From positions 1 through 49,280 of the forward strand of contig NZ_NGFP01000035.1 in NCBI RefSeq assembly GCF_002149035.1: a stretch of 49,280 bases of DNA, read 5' to 3'. The notes beneath the pieces are model-generated. The model was not told where the DNA came from. It was given only the letters and a program-made list of their open reading frames with translations, and did no database searches. This DNA comes from Streptosporangium minutum (GTDB lineage Bacteria; Actinomycetota; Actinomycetes; Streptosporangiales; Streptosporangiaceae). Positions 1 through 10,784 of the stretch are shown in pieces (the stretch's first letter is position 1; each line of letters begins with the position of its first letter). Made by a program: the position numbers and the translations under genes.

Positions 1-10
1 CGCCCACACG

Positions 11-173
11 CCGTACGGCCCGCTCCCGCATACCCGCACGGCGGTTCCGGCACCGCATAACCGTACGGCCGTACGGCGTACCCACGCGGCCGTACGGTCG
101 GTCCCCATACCCGTGCGGACCGCGTCGGCGGCAGCCGTACGGCCGCACCGGCGGACCCCGCAGGGCCGTACGG
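11..173. repeat. Cluster of CCGTACGG palindromic octamers
   Basis: Six exact copies of the self-complementary octamer CCGTACGG lie at 11-18, 61-68, 69-76, 90-97, 135-142 and 166-173, with near copies (CCGCACGG, CCGTGCGG) between them. No coding frame with actinobacterial codon bias crosses 1-230, so the stretch upstream of the first gene is essentially this motif cluster. The octamer also occurs singly elsewhere in the window, so it may be a genome-wide motif that is dense here. Confidence 0.6.
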
Positions 174-245
174 CGGCTCCGGCATGCGGCGTTCGGACGG
201 GCGGGGCCGTCGCAATTCTCTCCACAGTGATTCATGTCACATTTT

Positions 246-298
246 TCTAACGCCAAAAATCCCATGGCTCCGTTAGATTGTCCCCAAGAACCTAACGG
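246..298 (+). promoter_or_regulatory. Putative operator/promoter region upstream of the redox operon
   Basis: Three alternating half-sites surround the AT-richest part of the leader: CTAACG (246-251), CGTTAG (271-276) and CTAACG (292-297). The last two form the inverted repeat CCGTTAG/CTAACGG (270-276 and 292-298). The region lies 35-90 bases before the first gene, where a repressor or activator site would be expected. A TAGATT at 274-279 could be a -10 element, but no convincing -35 is visible. Operator function is inferred from symmetry and position only. Confidence 0.35.
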
Positions 299-332
299 GC
301 GAATCCGTTGGGAACCGTGACAGGGAGATGAG

Positions 333-776
333 ATGACCTTCCAGACCGGCCATGTCGGCCTCAACGTCTCCGACCTCGACAGGTCCAGGGACTTCTACCT
401 GAAGATCTTCGGCTTCGAGGTCTTCGGCGAGTCGGCCGACCCGGACCGCCGCTACGCCTTCCTCGGCTCCGACGGCAACCTGCTGCTGACCCTCTGGCAG
501 CAGAGCGAGGGCCGCTTCGCCACCGGGGTGCCGGGGCTGCACCATCTGTCCTTCCAGGTGCCGGACATCGAGGCGGTCCGCCGGGCCGAGACCGTGATCC
601 GGGAGCTCGGCGCCACGCTCCACCACGACGGCGTGGTGCCGCACGGCGAGGGGGCGTCCTCGGGCGGCGTGTTCTTCGAGGACCCGGACGGGATCCGGTT
701 GGAGATCTTCGCGCCCAGCGGCGCCGACGAGCGGCCCGCCCCGACCGCTTCCGCCCCCACCTGCGGCTTCTTCTAA
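333..776 (+). CDS. VOC (glyoxalase/bleomycin-resistance fold) family protein
   Basis: A 147-residue protein with the two-module vicinal-oxygen-chelate fold. The N-terminal module opens with GHVGLNVSDLDRSRDFYLK. The second begins near residue 70 with PGLHHLSFQVPDIE and ends with the typical FFEDPDGIRLEIFAP strand, whose Glu is a usual metal ligand; His7 and the HH pair at 70-71 are other ligand candidates. Family members are metal-dependent dioxygenases, isomerases or antibiotic-binding proteins, and the substrate cannot be read from sequence. The ATG has a good GGGAG Shine-Dalgarno at 323-327. It is the first gene of the rightward redox operon, with the next start 4 bases after its stop, so a role in the same catabolic or detoxification pathway is plausible. 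The C-terminal 20 residues are low-complexity Pro/Ala. Confidence 0.85.
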   Translation: MTFQTGHVGLNVSDLDRSRDFYLKIFGFEVFGESADPDRRYAFLGSDGNLLLTLWQQSEGRFATGVPGLHHLSFQVPDIEAVRRAETVIRELGATLHHDGVVPHGEGASSGGVFFEDPDGIRLEIFAPSGADERPAPTASAPTCGFF

Positions 777-780
777 ACCC

Positions 781-1734
781 ATGAGGCACGCGGGAGAGCT
801 GGCCGTGCAGCGGCGGGCCGGGGTGCGGGCCGGGGCCTGGGGCTCGGCCTCGGCCAGGCCGGAGATCCCGGCCACCGCCGCCGCGTTCCTGGCGCGACAG
901 CGGATGCTGCTGATCGGGGCCGAAGGCCGGGACGGGCGGCTGTGGGCGAGCGCGCTGACGGGGGCGGCGGGGTTCGCCGAGGCCGTGGACGAGCGGACGA
1001 TCGTGATCGAGGCGGTCCCGGGCGAGCACGATCCGCTGGCGGGGCTGACCGGCGGCGAGATCGGGATGCTCGCGATCGAGCCGCTGACCAGGCGCAGGAT
1101 GCGGGTGAACGGCACGGTCCGGCGCGACGGCGGGCGCCTGACCGTCCGCACCGAGCAGACATACGCGAACTGCCCCAAGTACATCCAGACGCGGGACATC
1201 TCCGACGAGCCCGCCGCCGCCTCTCCCGCGGCCGCCTCGGCCACCCGGACGCTCACCGGCGAGCACCGGGCGTGGATCGAGAGCGCCGACACCTTCTTCG
1301 TGGCCACCCGGGCTCCGGATCTCGGCGCCGACCTGTCCCACCGGGGCGGCAACCCGGGATTCGTCCGGGTGGCCGGCCGCCGGCGGCTGGTCTGGCCCGA
1401 CTACGCCGGCAACTCGATGTACATGACGCTCGGGAACCTGGAGCTCGACGAGAGCTGCGGCCTGCTCTTCCTCGGCTGGGAGAACGGCGAGGCGCTGCAC
1501 CTGACCGGGCGGGCCCGCGTCGACTGGGATCCGGGGGACGTCCCGGGAGCGCAGCGGCTGGTCGAGTTCGAGGTGGACCAGGCCGTCCACGTGCGGGGGG
1601 CGAGCCCGTTGCGCTGGGCGTTCGACAGGTACTCCCGCTTCAACCCACCGGTCCGGTCCGCCCCCGCGGAGGCGGGGGCCGGCGCGGTGGAGAGCGGCAG
1701 GGATGGTCAGGATGGCCAGGAAGGGGAGCCGTGA
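781..1734 (+). CDS. Pyridoxamine 5'-phosphate oxidase-related FMN-binding protein
   Basis: A 317-residue protein of the PNPOx-like split-barrel family. These bind FMN (some bind F420 or heme) and reduce or oxidise small molecules. Supporting stretches are [20 protein letters not shown] near residue 38, the NCPKYIQTR motif near residue 130, characteristic of this subgroup, and a second barrel-like half with [15 protein letters not shown] and [13 protein letters not shown] at about 175-215. At 317 residues it is longer than simple PNPOx proteins, consistent with the two-half architecture often found next to ferredoxins. The stop overlaps the next gene's ATG (TGATG), so electron transfer with that ferredoxin is likely. 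An in-frame GTG at 805, preceded by GGGAGAG at 792-798, has a better ribosome site than the ATG used here. The last ~20 residues are Gly/Asp-rich and probably unstructured. Confidence 0.8.
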   Translation: MRHAGELAVQRRAGVRAGAWGSASARPEIPATAAAFLARQRMLLIGAEGRDGRLWASALTGAAGFAEAVDERTIVIEAVPGEHDPLAGLTGGEIGMLAIEPLTRRRMRVNGTVRRDGGRLTVRTEQTYANCPKYIQTRDISDEPAAASPAAASATRTLTGEHRAWIESADTFFVATRAPDLGADLSHRGGNPGFVRVAGRRRLVWPDYAGNSMYMTLGNLELDESCGLLFLGWENGEALHLTGRARVDWDPGDVPGAQRLVEFEVDQAVHVRGASPLRWAFDRYSRFNPPVRSAPAEAGAGAVESGRDGQDGQEGEP

Positions 1735-1925
1735 TGAGGGTCTTCGTGGATCGGGCGCTGTGCCAGGTGCACGCGCAGTGCGTGTTCGCCGCGCCCGAGG
1801 TGTTCGAGCTGGACGACGACGACCGGCTCGTCCACGTCGCCGAACCGGACGACGGATTGATCGACGCGGTCGAGGAGGCCGCGCGGGCCTGCCCCGTGCA
1901 GGCGATATTCCTGGAGGAAGCATGA
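1734..1925 (+). CDS. Small [3Fe-4S] ferredoxin
   Basis: A 63-residue acidic ferredoxin of the type that serves cytochromes P450 and similar oxidoreductases in actinomycetes. The cluster ligands are visible: Cys10 and Cys16 (a CX5C spacing, lacking the middle Cys of a [4Fe-4S] site) and Cys53 in ACPVQAI. This pattern is typical of a single [3Fe-4S] cluster. Its ATG overlaps the upstream TGA by one base, and its own TGA overlaps the downstream ATG (ATGA), so it is translationally coupled on both sides. No P450 gene is in the window. The likeliest partner is the FMN-binding protein just upstream or the molybdenum hydroxylase downstream; this is inference from proximity. Confidence 0.88.
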   Translation: MRVFVDRALCQVHAQCVFAAPEVFELDDDDRLVHVAEPDDGLIDAVEEAARACPVQAIFLEEA

Positions 1926-2347
1926 ACTTCACCGAGGAGACGGCCAGGGCCAAGGTGCAGGCCGCCGAGGACGCGTGGAACACGCGGGACCCCGACCGGG
2001 TCGCGCTCGCCTACACGCCCGACTCCGTCTGGCGCAACCGGGACGAGTTCGTCACCGGCCGCGAGGAGATCAGGGAGTTCCTCACCCGCAAGTGGGCCAG
2101 GGAGCTGAAGTACGCGCTCCGCAAGGACCTGTGGACGTTCGGCGGCAACCGCATCGCCGTACGGTTCCAGTACGAGTGGCACGACGCGGACGGTCAGTGG
2201 TGGCGCAGCTACGGCAACGAGCTGTGGGAGTTCGCCGACGACGGGCTGATGCGGCGTCGCGAGGCGAGCATCAACGACGTCCGGATCGACGAGGCGGACC
2301 GCCGCATTCTCGGCGACCGCACACCGAAGGAACTTCCACTGGCGTGA
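1922..2347 (+). CDS. DUF1348 / nuclear transport factor 2-like family protein
   Basis: A 141-residue protein with the NTF2/SnoaL-like cone fold, matching the DUF1348 family by its strongly conserved core ([19 protein letters not shown] near 35-53 and [19 protein letters not shown] near 80-98). Members are small single-domain proteins of unknown biochemical role, often found beside oxidoreductases. The chosen ATG overlaps the ferredoxin stop (ATGA); a longer in-frame reading from 1703 would run through the ferredoxin gene and is not credible. It is the last gene before a 94-base gap that may carry a separate promoter for the cox genes. The specific function is unknown. Confidence 0.85.
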   Translation: MNFTEETARAKVQAAEDAWNTRDPDRVALAYTPDSVWRNRDEFVTGREEIREFLTRKWARELKYALRKDLWTFGGNRIAVRFQYEWHDADGQWWRSYGNELWEFADDGLMRRREASINDVRIDEADRRILGDRTPKELPLA

Positions 2348-2357
2348 TACCAGGGGG

Positions 2358-2385
2358 TTGACCGGGCACAACAGGGGCGTACGTT
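2358..2385 (+). promoter_or_regulatory. Candidate internal promoter for the cox genes
   Basis: TTGACC at 2358-2363 and TACGTT at 2380-2385 are separated by 16 bases, close to the vegetative actinobacterial -35/-10 consensus. They lie 57 bases upstream of the coxS start, in the only gap between the first four genes and the molybdenum hydroxylase genes. This is a sequence match only. Confidence 0.35.
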
Positions 2386-2441
2386 CACTTTTGTTGGCTC
2401 TCACTTCTCCTATGTCCCCTGCGGATGTTCTTGGAGGACGT

Positions 2442-2935
2442 ATGCCCCGAATCACCGTCACCGTCGACGGAGTCACCTATGAGGAGGACGTCGAGCCGCG
2501 TCTCCTCCTCGTCCACCTGTTGAGGGATCGGCTCGGCAAGACGGGGACGCCCGTCGGCTGCGACACCAGCAACTGCGGCGCCTGCACCGTGATGCTCGAC
2601 GGCAGGAGCGCGAAGAGCTGTTCCGTGCTCGCCGTACAGGCCGACGGGAGCGACGTCGTCACGATCGAGGGCCTGGCGCGGGGGGACGAGTGGCACCCCA
2701 TGCAGAAGGCCTTCCACACCGAACACGCCCTGCAGTGCGGATACTGCACCCCAGGCATGATCATGGCCGCGATCGACCTGCTCAGGGACGACCCGGACCC
2801 GTCTGAGGAGGCCGTCCGCGAGGGGCTCGAAGGCAACCTGTGCCGGTGCACCGGTTACTGCAACATCGTCCGGGCGGTACGGCTCGCCGCCCAGGAGATG
2901 TCCCAGGCCGGGGAGCGGCGGGAAGTGCGGACGCC

Positions 2936-2939
<4 letters not shown>
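2442..2939 (+). CDS. coxS: CoxS-like [2Fe-2S] small subunit of a molybdenum hydroxylase
   Basis: A 165-residue iron-sulfur subunit of the xanthine oxidase/CO dehydrogenase family. It carries two [2Fe-2S] clusters that pass electrons from the Mo site to FAD. The N-terminal plant-type cluster ligands are Cys40, Cys45, Cys48 and Cys60 ([12 protein letters not shown]). The C-terminal four-helix cluster uses Cys99, Cys102, Cys134 and Cys136 (QCGYCTPGM and [10 protein letters not shown]). All eight Cys are present. The ATG at 2442 has GGAGG at 2433-2437 with ideal spacing; an upstream in-frame start at 2358 lacks one and adds nothing conserved. The gene order S-L-M is that of form-II enzymes. The stop overlaps coxL. 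Confidence 0.93.
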
Positions 2940-5541
<2,602 letters not shown>

Positions 5542-5545
<4 letters not shown>

Positions 5546-6429
5546 TCCCCGCGGCGTTCGACTACATCCGGCCCGCCTCGCTGGAGGAGGCCTGCCGCGT
5601 GCTCGCCGAGGCCGACGCCGCCGGTGACGACGTCAAGGTGCTGGCCGGCGGCCAGTCCCTGCTGCCTCTGTTGCGCCTGCGGCTGGCCTATCCGGCCGCG
5701 CTGGTGGACCTCGGGCGGCTGCCGGAGCCACGCGGCGTGGAGGACCGGGGCGACCACGTGTTCGTCGGCGCGCTCACCACGCACGACGAGGTGCTGCGCT
5801 CCGGCGTGGTCAGGGAGCAGGTCCCGCTGCTCGCGCTGGCCACCGCCACGGTGGCCGACCCCGCCGTACGGCACCGCGGCACGTTCGGCGGGTCGATGGT
5901 CCACGCCGACCCCGCCGGCGACCTGCCCGCCGTCGCCCTGGCGCTGGACTGCGTGTTCGTCGTCAGGTCGAGCGAGGGAGAGCGGGAGGTCCCGGCCGCC
6001 GAGTTCTTCGTCGACTACCTGGAGTCCGCGCTCGGACCCGGCGAGGTGCTGCTCGGCGTCCGGGTGCCCAAGCTCGGGCCCGGCTGGGGCTTCCACTACG
6101 AGAAGTTCCACCGGACCGCGCAGGCCTGGGCGATCGTCGGCGTGGCGGCGGCCGTACGACGAGAGGGGGGGACCATCGGGGAGGCGCGGATCGCGCTGAC
6201 CAACATGGGCCCGACACCGGTGCGGGCGCGGGCGACGGAGGCCGCGCTGCGCGGCCTGAGCCCCGCGCCGACCGGTGACGGCGACGGCGCGCGGGACCAG
6301 GTCAGGGACGCCTGCGGCCAGGCGGACTCCGGCACTTCGCCCCCGGCTGACCTGCACGCCAAGCCCGACTACCGCCGCCACCTGGCCCGGGTGCTGACCT
6401 ACCGGGCGGTCAGGGCCGCGAGCGGCTGA
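5542..6429 (+). CDS. coxM: CoxM-like FAD-binding medium subunit
   Basis: A 295-residue FAD subunit of the molybdenum hydroxylase, which takes electrons from the [2Fe-2S] clusters to the final acceptor. The N-terminal FAD-binding domain shows AGGQSLLPLLRLRLAYP (near 34-50). The second FAD-contacting segment is VADPAVRHRGTFGGSMVHAD (near 106-125). The C-terminal CO_deh_flav_C domain follows from about residue 180 and ends with PDYRRHLARVLTYRAVRAA. The start overlaps the coxL stop (ATGA), implying coupled 1:1 expression. An Ala/Gly/Asp-rich insertion (about 243-268) sits within the C-terminal domain. It is followed by 243 bases with tandem repeats before coxG. Confidence 0.92.
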
Positions 6430-6455
6430 GCCGCGTCCCACCGGCCGGGAACCCT

Positions 6456-6600
6456 CCGGCCGGTGGGCGGGCATCCGTGCCGCTCGGGAGCTCACCCCCC
6501 CCGGCCGGTGGGCGAATATCAGCGCCGGCCGGAAGCTCACCACCCGGCCGGCGGGCGGGCGTCCGCGCCGGTCAGAAGTTCAGCTTCCGGCCGGTGGGGC
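6456..6600. repeat. 43-45 bp tandem repeat between coxM and coxG
   Basis: CCGGCCGGTGGGCGG-type cores recur at 6456, 6501, 6544 and 6587, giving three full degenerate units plus the start of a fourth with spacing 45, 43 and 43. Each unit also holds a CCG...GGAAGCTCACC-like segment. The array fills most of the coxM-coxG gap and has no coding potential; the GGCCGG cores could pair with each other and affect read-through. Confidence 0.6.
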
Positions 6601-6672
6601 AGGCAGAGTTGTGACAGCCGCCGCGCGCGGTCGTAATGTCGCAGAAGCGGCCGATCGACAAGGAGCGGATCG

Positions 6673-7602
6673 ATGGCGATGCGATTCGAGCACGAGTTCA
6701 CGGTTCCGGTGCCGGTCGAGCAGGCGTGGTCGGTGCTGCTCGACGTCGGGCGGGTCGCGCCCTGCCTGCCGGGGGCCGCCCTCGACACGGTGGAGGGCGA
6801 CTCCTTCACCGGCCGGATGAGGGTGAAGGTCGGGCCCATCACGGTGACCTACCAGGGCGAGGCCACGTTCGAAGACGTGGACAAGGACGCCCACGCCCTG
6901 ACCATCAAGGCTTCCGGCAAGGAGACGCGGGGCGCGGGGACGGCCGGCGCCACGGTCGTCGCCCGCCTGCACCCCGCGGGCGCGGAGACCCGGGTGACCG
7001 TCGAGACCTCGTTCAACGTGACCGGCCGCCCGGCCCAGTTCGGCCGGGGGGTGATGGCCGAGATCGGCGGCAAGCTGATCGACAGGTTCGCGGCCAACCT
7101 GGCCGAGCTGCTCGGCGAGGGCCCGGTCGCGGAGCCGGACGCGCCGCCGGCGAGCGTCTCGCCCTTCCCCTCGCCGGTCCCCGCGCAGGGCACGGCCGAG
7201 CAGGTCACCGCCGGCGTGGAAGACCGGCCGGGATCACCGGACACCACGGGCGCCCCGGAACCCACAGTCCTCAGGGACACCTCGGAGGCCCCGGGCCTTA
7301 CAAGCACCCCGGGCACGGGGGGTGAGGGCTCCGGCGGGTCCTCCGGGCGGCACGAGCCGGTCCGCCACCTCACCGCCGTGCCCTCCTCACCCGAGGGGGC
7401 CGCGGTGGAGAAGGCCCTCGGCCTGGACGCCCACCCGGCGGGCACCTCCCGCACCTCCCTCACCCCCGAGGAGGAGGCGCTCGACCTGATGGAGATCGCG
7501 GGCCTGCCCCTGCTCAAGCGCGTCGCCCCGCTGGCGGCCGCCGCGCTGACCGGTATCGTCCTGGCGGGCTGGCTGATCCGCCGGACCCTGCGCCGCCGCT
7601 GA
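6673..7602 (+). CDS. coxG: CoxG-like SRPBCC protein with C-terminal membrane anchor
   Basis: A 309-residue protein. Residues 1-150 form the CoxG/SRPBCC lipid-binding helix-grip domain (opening MAMRFEHEFTVPVPVEQAW, with VNVTGRPAQFGRGVM-like sequence near 116-130). A ~130-residue Pro/Thr/Gly-rich linker follows, then a terminal hydrophobic helix (LAAAALTGIVLAGWLI, about 287-302) with a basic cap RRTLRRR. CoxG proteins are known to tether Mo-CO dehydrogenase to the membrane and handle quinone; the same role for this form-II enzyme is inferred. AAGGAG at 6660-6665 supports this ATG. It is probably the last gene of the operon, since the next gene is convergent. Confidence 0.88.
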   Translation: MAMRFEHEFTVPVPVEQAWSVLLDVGRVAPCLPGAALDTVEGDSFTGRMRVKVGPITVTYQGEATFEDVDKDAHALTIKASGKETRGAGTAGATVVARLHPAGAETRVTVETSFNVTGRPAQFGRGVMAEIGGKLIDRFAANLAELLGEGPVAEPDAPPASVSPFPSPVPAQGTAEQVTAGVEDRPGSPDTTGAPEPTVLRDTSEAPGLTSTPGTGGEGSGGSSGRHEPVRHLTAVPSSPEGAAVEKALGLDAHPAGTSRTSLTPEEEALDLMEIAGLPLLKRVAPLAAAALTGIVLAGWLIRRTLRRR

Positions 7603-7701
7603 GCCGGCCCGTCTCCACCGGCCGTCATACGCGTCTCATCCGTGGCGCCGGTACGGCTGAGGCCTGCGACAGGGCTTGAGGCCGACATGTGCGCGGCCGG
7701 T

Positions 7702-8838
7702 TCAGCGCAGGCACTCCTCCTTCTGATCCTCCTTCTGATCCGGCCCGCAGCCCTCGGGGATGACAGGCTCGTCGTCGGTCCAGCCGAGCCTTTTGATCAC
7801 CATGGACATGTAAACGATGCCCGGCGGGATGTTCCCCTGGTCGGCGGTCGGAACGGGCAGCACGTCCTGGGTCGCCAGCAGGTCGCCCGTCTCCCGGTCG
7901 ATGACGATCTGCTCCTCCGACTCGCCGTCGGCTCCTCCGCGCAGGATGGCCACTCCCACCCGCCCTTCGACGTCCCGGATCCCGTCCGCGACCCGGACCC
8001 CGGGCAGCCCCGCGAGCATGCGGTAGACGGCCGCCCGGGTTCCCGGGGTGGTCGGGGCGTCCAGGAGGAGACGCTCACCCAGCCCCCACAGCCAGTAGTC
8101 CTGCTCGGGGAGCTTCACCTGCGCCGAGGACGTGGACTGCGTGTCCTTCATGGCCTCCCGCGCGGCGGGCCAGTACGACAGCAGCTTCTCCTTCAGCTCC
8201 GCCGGGTCATGGGGCAGGTCAAGGATCTCCCTCACACTCAGCTCCGTGGTCGACTGTTCAAGGCCCTCTTCCTCACTGCTGACGACATATCTGGTCTTCC
8301 CCATGGGAATCATGTCGTTCTGGCAGTCGGTGTCTGATCCGCAGAGCCGGGGCGAGCCCGCCTTCTCCCACTCGGCCCTGTCGGCGGCGGTGAAGGGCCG
8401 GGTGTCGAGCCCGCTGAACACCATGACCTTGTTCCGGTCGATCCCGTTCCACAGGACGTCTCTGACGCGGTCCTCGGCGACGAACTCGCGTCCCTCGACG
8501 CTGATCCGCTGTCGGTAGACCTGTTCCATCTCCCTGCGCCAGTACCGGTCGCCGGTCGCCTCCTGCCGCCGGGCCAGCCGGTCGACGGCGGCGGAGAGCA
8601 CCTCCTCGGCGCTCGTCTGGGTCACCGTGGCGACCGGACCGCCCCCCAGCCTGGGGACGACCGCGATCGCGCCGATCACGGCGACGGTCGCGGCCGACGC
8701 GACCAGGACCCCCGTCCACGCGGAGATCCGCCGGCGTCGCCCGCCGTTCAGCACCCTGGCCCTGGCCTCGGCGACCTTCCCCGGGTCGGAGGACGGCACA
8801 TCCGGCATCACGTCGTCGATGAGCTTGAACTCGTTCAT
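7702..8838 (-). CDS. CU044_5270 family membrane-anchored protein, probable sigma partner
   Basis: A 378-residue protein matching the actinobacterial CU044_5270 family. It has a short cytoplasmic N-terminus (MNEFKLIDDVMPDVPSSDPG), a basic stretch GGRRRRIS, one transmembrane helix (about 40-65, TGVLVASAATVAVIGAIAVV) and a large extracytoplasmic domain without recognisable catalytic motifs. The gene directly follows an ECF sigma factor gene (stop and start overlap as ATGA). This suggests co-translation and an anti-sigma or sensor role, but a classical zinc anti-sigma motif (HX3CX2C) is absent, so that role is inferred. The C-terminal residues are Lys/Glu-rich. Confidence 0.75.
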   Translation of the reverse strand: MNEFKLIDDVMPDVPSSDPGKVAEARARVLNGGRRRRISAWTGVLVASAATVAVIGAIAVVPRLGGGPVATVTQTSAEEVLSAAVDRLARRQEATGDRYWRREMEQVYRQRISVEGREFVAEDRVRDVLWNGIDRNKVMVFSGLDTRPFTAADRAEWEKAGSPRLCGSDTDCQNDMIPMGKTRYVVSSEEEGLEQSTTELSVREILDLPHDPAELKEKLLSYWPAAREAMKDTQSTSSAQVKLPEQDYWLWGLGERLLLDAPTTPGTRAAVYRMLAGLPGVRVADGIRDVEGRVGVAILRGGADGESEEQIVIDRETGDLLATQDVLPVPTADQGNIPPGIVYMSMVIKRLGWTDDEPVIPEGCGPDQKEDQKEECLR

Positions 8839-9374
8839 CGGATCTCCACTCCCAGCGACTTGTGCAGCTTGGCCCTGGCCCGGCTGAGCCGGGAGGCGAC
8901 GGTGCCGTAGGCGATCCCGAGCGCCTCGGCGACCTCGTCATAGGTCAGCCCGCCGTAGGCGACGAGCAGCACCACGTCACGCTCACCCTTGGACAGCCCC
9001 GCCAGCGCCCCCGAGAGCCGGCCGACCGTCACCCCCGCCGCGACGCGGTCGACGACCCGCTGGTCGTGGCCGTCGTCGTCGGGTGGCGGCCCCGTCCTGG
9101 CCAGCGCCCGGTAGCGGCGCAGCTCGGCCCGGCGGTGGCGGCCGATCAGGTTGGTGGCGATGCCGTACAGCCAGGGCCGGATCGCGCCCCGGGCGGGGTC
9201 GAACCGGCTGCGCCGGCGGAAGGCGATCAGGAAGGTCTCGGCGGCCAGGTCCTCGGCGGTGTCGAGATCGAGCCGCCGTCCGATGTAGCGGCGGATCTCC
9301 TCGTAGTGCGCGTCGAAGACGGTGCCGAACCGCTCGGAATCGACGACCGAGGCGGCGTCAGGGACAGCGATCAT
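8835..9374 (-). CDS. ECF-type sigma-70 family RNA polymerase sigma factor
   Basis: A 179-residue extracytoplasmic-function sigma factor. Region 2 (FDAHYEEIRRYIGRRLDLD to RPWLYGIATNLIGRHRR, about residues 17-85) binds the -10 element and core polymerase. Region 4 (LSKGERDVVLLVAYGGLTYD, then a helix-turn-helix with EALGIAYGTVASRLSRARAKL, about 122-172) reads the -35. The ATG at 9374 follows a GGGGAG-like site; a longer reading from 9434 adds 20 residues without conserved character. It is co-transcribed with the CU044_5270 gene downstream, likely its regulator. The target promoter is unknown and no obvious autoregulatory site was recognised. Confidence 0.9.
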   Translation of the reverse strand: MIAVPDAASVVDSERFGTVFDAHYEEIRRYIGRRLDLDTAEDLAAETFLIAFRRRSRFDPARGAIRPWLYGIATNLIGRHRRAELRRYRALARTGPPPDDDGHDQRVVDRVAAGVTVGRLSGALAGLSKGERDVVLLVAYGGLTYDEVAEALGIAYGTVASRLSRARAKLHKSLGVEIR

Positions 9375-9686
9375 GCAAGGGTCTCCCCTGCCGGAAGGAT
9401 CAGGACATCCCTTCTTGCCCGATGGTCGCACCACCCTTCCCTGCTTTCCCTCCCTGCTTTCGAGTCAGGACCTGTCCCCGGACATCGCCGGAGCCCGACC
9501 GTCGTGAAGCGCCTCCTGACAAGGCATGCAAATTGCACACCGAAGACCGTGCAATCCCGGTGTCCATGCACTTCATCAGTGCATGTCAGGAGGTGCGCCA
9601 GACACTGGCAGGCAGCGGACGCCGGGGAGCACGATTGACTCCGGCCCCCCATCATGCCGTTTCACGTATAACTGGAGTACATCACC
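9375..9686. promoter_or_regulatory. Divergent intergenic region with inverted repeats
   Basis: This 312-base gap separates the ECF sigma gene (leftward) from the NmrA-like gene (rightward). CCTCCTGAC at 9512-9520 and GTCAGGAGG at 9585-9593 are a perfect 9-base inverted pair. Between them lie several TGCA-containing elements (around 9527, 9550, 9567 and 9579), which look like operator half-sites. A segment at 9471-9498 recurs almost exactly at 10676-10703. GTATAACTGGAGTAC just before 9687 supplies the GGAG ribosome site. No gene is visible. Confidence 0.4.
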
Positions 9687-10508
9687 ATGACTTTCCTCGT
9701 CACCGGAGCCACGGGAACCGTCGGCCGCCTCGTCGTCGCCGAGCTGCTCGAAGCCCGGCAGCAGGTGCGTGCGCTCACCCGGAACCCGGCCAAGGCCGAC
9801 CTGCCCGCGGGCGTCGAGGTGGTCGGCGGCGACCTGGGCGACCCCGGCACCCTGGGCCGGGCGTTCGACGGCGTCACCGGCGTCCACCTGATCAACTTCG
9901 CCGGTGACGACTACGCGCCCCTGCGGCACGGCGAGCAGATCGTGGAGCTGCTCGCCGAGGCGGGCGTCAAGCGGGTCACCGTGCTCGGCGGGCGGGTGGA
10001 CGGTCCGCTGGAGACCGTGCTGGCCGCGAGCGAGCTGGAGTGGACGCTGCTCAACCCGGTGGAGTTCATGTCCAACACCCTCAAGTGGTGGGCCGACGGC
10101 GTGCGCTACCAGGGCGTCATCCGCGAGCCGTTCGGCGGGCGGCTCAGCGCGATGGTCCACGAGCGCGACATCGCGGCCGTGGCCGCCAAGGTGCTCGTCG
10201 AGGGTGGACACGGTGGGCGCACCTACACGCTGACCGGCCCCGAGGCGCTGCGCACCACCGAGAAGGTCGAGCGGCTCGGCGCGGCGATCGGCAAGGAGAT
10301 CGGCTTCGAGGAGCTGACCGAGGCGCAGGCGCGTGAGATGTGGGCCGGGTTCGGCATGGGGCAGGAGACGATCGAGTTCCTGATCGACGCGCTCGGCAAC
10401 ACCCCGGAGGTCGGCTACACCGTGGTGCCGACCGTCGAGGAGGTCACCGGGCGTCCGGCTCGGTCCTTCGCCGAGTGGGCGCGCGAGAACGCCGAGTCGT
10501 TCCGCTGA
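9687..10508 (+). CDS. NmrA-like NAD(P)-binding atypical short-chain dehydrogenase
   Basis: A 273-residue Rossmann-fold protein of the NmrA/azoreductase-like atypical SDR group. The dinucleotide site is VTGATGTVGRLV (residues 4-15). Basic residues after the second strand (LTRNPAK, 31-37) favour NADP(H). The usual SDR YxxxK catalytic pair is not evident, so it may be a redox sensor or a quinone/azo reductase rather than a classical dehydrogenase. Downstream features include WTLLNPVEFMSNTLKWWA (about 115-132) and the C-terminal helix ARSFAEWARENAESFR. It appears to be a single-gene unit bounded by a hairpin at 10651-10678. No adjacent HxlR or TetR gene, common partners of this family, was found. 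Confidence 0.82.
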   Translation: MTFLVTGATGTVGRLVVAELLEARQQVRALTRNPAKADLPAGVEVVGGDLGDPGTLGRAFDGVTGVHLINFAGDDYAPLRHGEQIVELLAEAGVKRVTVLGGRVDGPLETVLAASELEWTLLNPVEFMSNTLKWWADGVRYQGVIREPFGGRLSAMVHERDIAAVAAKVLVEGGHGGRTYTLTGPEALRTTEKVERLGAAIGKEIGFEELTEAQAREMWAGFGMGQETIEFLIDALGNTPEVGYTVVPTVEEVTGRPARSFAEWARENAESFR

Positions 10509-10650
10509 AGCCAAGGCCACATGTCCATGACAGATGAGGGACGGCCGTCCTCGGCGACGGGGTGCGGCCAGAACTCGTTGGTGACCAAGGCCCCTCGAAG
10601 ATCGAGAAGTAGGGCCAAATCGGTCCGGCGGATTCCAGCTTTTCCGAATC

Positions 10651-10678
10651 AGGCCCTGGCCCGTACGGGCCAGGGCCT
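10651..10678. terminator. 28-bp perfect palindrome, probable bidirectional terminator
   Basis: A perfectly self-complementary 28-base GC-rich sequence (centre CCGTACGG) lies between the convergent ends of the NmrA-like gene (stop at 10508) and the lectin gene (stop at 10785). It has no U-tract, as is usual for actinomycete terminators. Confidence 0.6.
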
Positions 10679-10784
10679 GTCCCCGGACGTCGCCGGAGTC
10701 CGAGACCGCCGGAGGGGGGAGGGGCGGCGCGGCGACCGCACGGTCTCGGACGCCGTCACCGATCCACGGCCCGGCGGGGGTGGG

